From Methanobacteriaceae archaeon (GTDB taxonomy: Archaea > Methanobacteriota > Methanobacteria > Methanobacteriales > Methanobacteriaceae): a DNA stretch of 6,744 bases. The notes below the pieces were generated by a model. The model did not search any database and was not told the DNA's origin. It saw nothing but the letters and a program-made list of their open reading frames with translations. How positions within the stretch are numbered: the stretch's first letter is position 1; every line of letters starts with the position of its first letter. The position numbers and the translations under genes are program-made. The stretch covers positions 1 through 6,744 of the forward strand of contig DAHVOW010000043.1 in NCBI GenBank assembly GCA_027318585.1, in the 5' to 3' direction. Positions 5,441 through 6,744 of this stretch are shown piece after piece.

Positions 5441-6744
5441 TTATCCTTTCTTCTCTAGCACATCACACTTACCCGGAGGTAACACCCGGATTATATCCTC
5501 CAGGGAGAGCAGATCATCCCGGTTCAGGTGTTTTTTGATCTCCCTGCTAAGCTCCTCCTTTTTACGGTAGCCGGGCTTCAGGACTACATATTTATCGGTA
5601 TAATGGGAGACGGCCTCCCGGGGCCCGGCCATCAGTCGCTCCCCCTGGTAGTCCACCACCCCCACCGCCACTTCCAGGGGCACTCCCCGGATGTAGTTGC
5701 GGCTTCCCCGGATTATGAAGGCCCCCCTGGCTAAAAACTCACCGGACTGGGGGGTTTTTGAGACCTGGTCCGGGTGCACCCAGTACACATCCTGACTGCT
5801 GTAACCCTTCCCCCAGGCACTGGAAAAGGACGCCGCCAGGTTAGCTGCTTCCTGGATGGTCCCCTCAGATATTTCTTGGTCCTGCCTTTTTATCACCACC
5901 GAGGGTGCACCGTGAATGTCACTGTGCAGATAAATATCATGACCTTCCAGGTGGCGCTTTACCACCAGGTCGTTGGTGGTGGCGTCCCTTCCCCCTACCA
6001 CCAGATGACCCTGGGAGGATAAGAACCAGCGCATCTTCTCAAACCATTTAAGCTCACTTTTAACCCGTTTCTGGGGTATTTTAACCCGTTCCAGGGCCAG
6101 TTCCCTCTTGGCCTTCACCTTCTCCAGGTCCCGTCGGGTTCTTTCAATGGCCATCTTCACTCCAGGGATCTTCCGTTTGGCCTTTTTACCCCGGTTATAA
6201 TAAATCTCCGTGTTCTCAGGGAGATTTAACCTGGGATCCAGGTTAATATAATCTCCCTCCAGTTTAAGGGTGACCACGCCCATTTTATCCATGGACTCAA
6301 TGATCTGGGCCTCCTTAACCCCCTCCTTTTTGGCCTTTTTAAAGGTGCTTGCTATTTCCTTGAAGGAATGGTTTTTCAGAGCCCCTTGGATGGTGTCAAT
6401 GAGGCCCTGTAGTTCCTGGTAATGGGAGTACATTAAATCTCCCTTCCGGGTGGACTCTTCTATGGTGCGGTGAAAACCCTGCAGAGTCTCCTCCTGGATG
6501 CGTAACCGTTTTTCAAACTTACCCACCTCCACCTTCCACACGTCTTCCTGTTCCCTCTTAATATCCTCCCCAAACTTGCTGCTGTAGAACTCATCCAGGG
6601 CCTGATTAAAGGTTTCAAAACTTTCTTTATCCTTTTCCTTATAAATTTCGAGATCCAAAGGCAGCACGTCCTCATTATCTCACCGGATAATCTGGGGGTG
6701 AAGTTCCTGCTCCTTCAGGGGCCCGAATATGCTCTGGATAGAAT
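5441..6744 (-). CDS. rqcH: RqcH/NFACT-family ribosome quality control protein, 5' partial and interrupted by an in-frame TGA
   Basis: The C-terminal two thirds of an archaeal NFACT protein, formerly called fibronectin-binding or FbpA-like. Family members (RqcH/Rqc2/NEMF) bind stalled 50S-peptidyl-tRNA and recruit tRNA for C-terminal tailing. Numbered from the GTG at 6667 (408 residues): charged coiled-coil helices at about 30-75 and 172-210, the middle region between them, then the NFACT-R domain from about 208 with LSSQGHLVVGGRDATTND, the diagnostic DIYLHSDIHGAPSVVIK (244-260), GTIQEAANLAASFSSAW (269-285), and GAFIIRGSRNYIRGVP. The frame continues upstream of the GTG: 20 codons ending IFGPLKEQELHPQIIR, a TGA at 6680-6682, then DNEDV joining VLPLDLEIY. 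Archaeal RqcH is usually about 650-680 residues, so the NFACT-N domain lies outside the window and the GTG is probably not the native start. It is the first visible gene of a three-gene minus-strand operon. Confidence 0.92.
6680..6682 (-). other. In-frame TGA codon interrupting rqcH
   Basis: The minus-strand frame reads CGG TGA GAT AAT GAG, with NFACT-like protein sequence on both sides in the same frame. It is therefore a substitution-type stop, not a frameshift. A single change from GGA or CGA would explain it. It separates the NFACT-N part from the 408-residue C-terminal part. Confidence 0.85.

Noticed and set aside
6460..6675. 71-residue minus-strand frame starting at an ATG just after the rqcH TGA
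   Set aside because: It is out of frame with the NFACT sequence and encodes nothing recognisable.
6680..6682. TGA in rqcH as selenocysteine or another reassigned codon
   Set aside because: The position corresponds to no known redox site in NFACT proteins, and nothing else in the window suggests recoding; TGA ends several other genes here normally.
1..6744. CRISPR array, tRNA, rRNA or insertion sequence
   Set aside because: No spaced direct repeats, cloverleaf-like segments, transposase motifs or terminal inverted repeats were found on reading either strand.

Overview
The window looks like a piece of a euryarchaeal methanogen chromosome, most likely Methanobacterium or a close relative. The evidence is strong GGAGG-type ribosome binding sites with GTG and ATG starts, very tight gene packing, AT-rich archaeal-style intergenic DNA, and protein families typical of methanogenic archaea (an Era-like GTPase/DUF2073/zinc-ribbon set, a DUF4332 protein and archaeal RqcH/NFACT). 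The genus is inferred from protein style, not from a search. I see no rRNA, tRNA, CRISPR array, insertion sequence or phage gene.

Left block (1-2847, + strand): a tightly packed run of five genes. It starts with the C-terminal part of a protein with a long Pro/Lys/Glu linker and a TrmB/phospholipase-D-like domain, whose gene begins before the window. Next come a UPF0173-type metallo-beta-lactamase-fold hydrolase, an Era-like GTPase (OapA-like), a DUF2073 protein (OapB-like) and a small two-CxxC zinc-ribbon protein (OapC-like). Neighbouring genes overlap or lie within about 12 nt of each other once the GTPase frame is restored, so they probably form one transcript. The last three match the conserved archaeal Oap set, named for lying next to a replication origin in haloarchaea; its molecular function is unknown to me.

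Middle (2853-3716): a small four-helix membrane protein on the minus strand converges on the zinc-ribbon gene. It is divergent from a VOC/glyoxalase-fold protein on the plus strand, and the two share an AT-rich promoter region of about 130 bp.

Right block (3766-6744, - strand): transcribed right to left, an RqcH/NFACT ribosome-quality-control protein (5' end outside the window), a flavodoxin plus pyridoxamine-phosphate-oxidase-like fusion, and a DUF4332 helix-hairpin-helix protein. Gaps of 14 and 35 nt suggest an operon.

The most notable observations are two lesions in otherwise intact conserved genes. The GTPase has a one-base frameshift near 2088-2097, and the missing C-terminus, including the G5 SAL motif, is still encoded in the next frame. 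The rqcH reading frame is interrupted by a single in-frame TGA at 6680-6682, with clear NFACT sequence on both sides. They could be sequence errors, real mutations or, less likely, recoding. I found no convincing wholly new defence or mobile system; the best candidate for an under-described system is the five-gene GTPase cluster.
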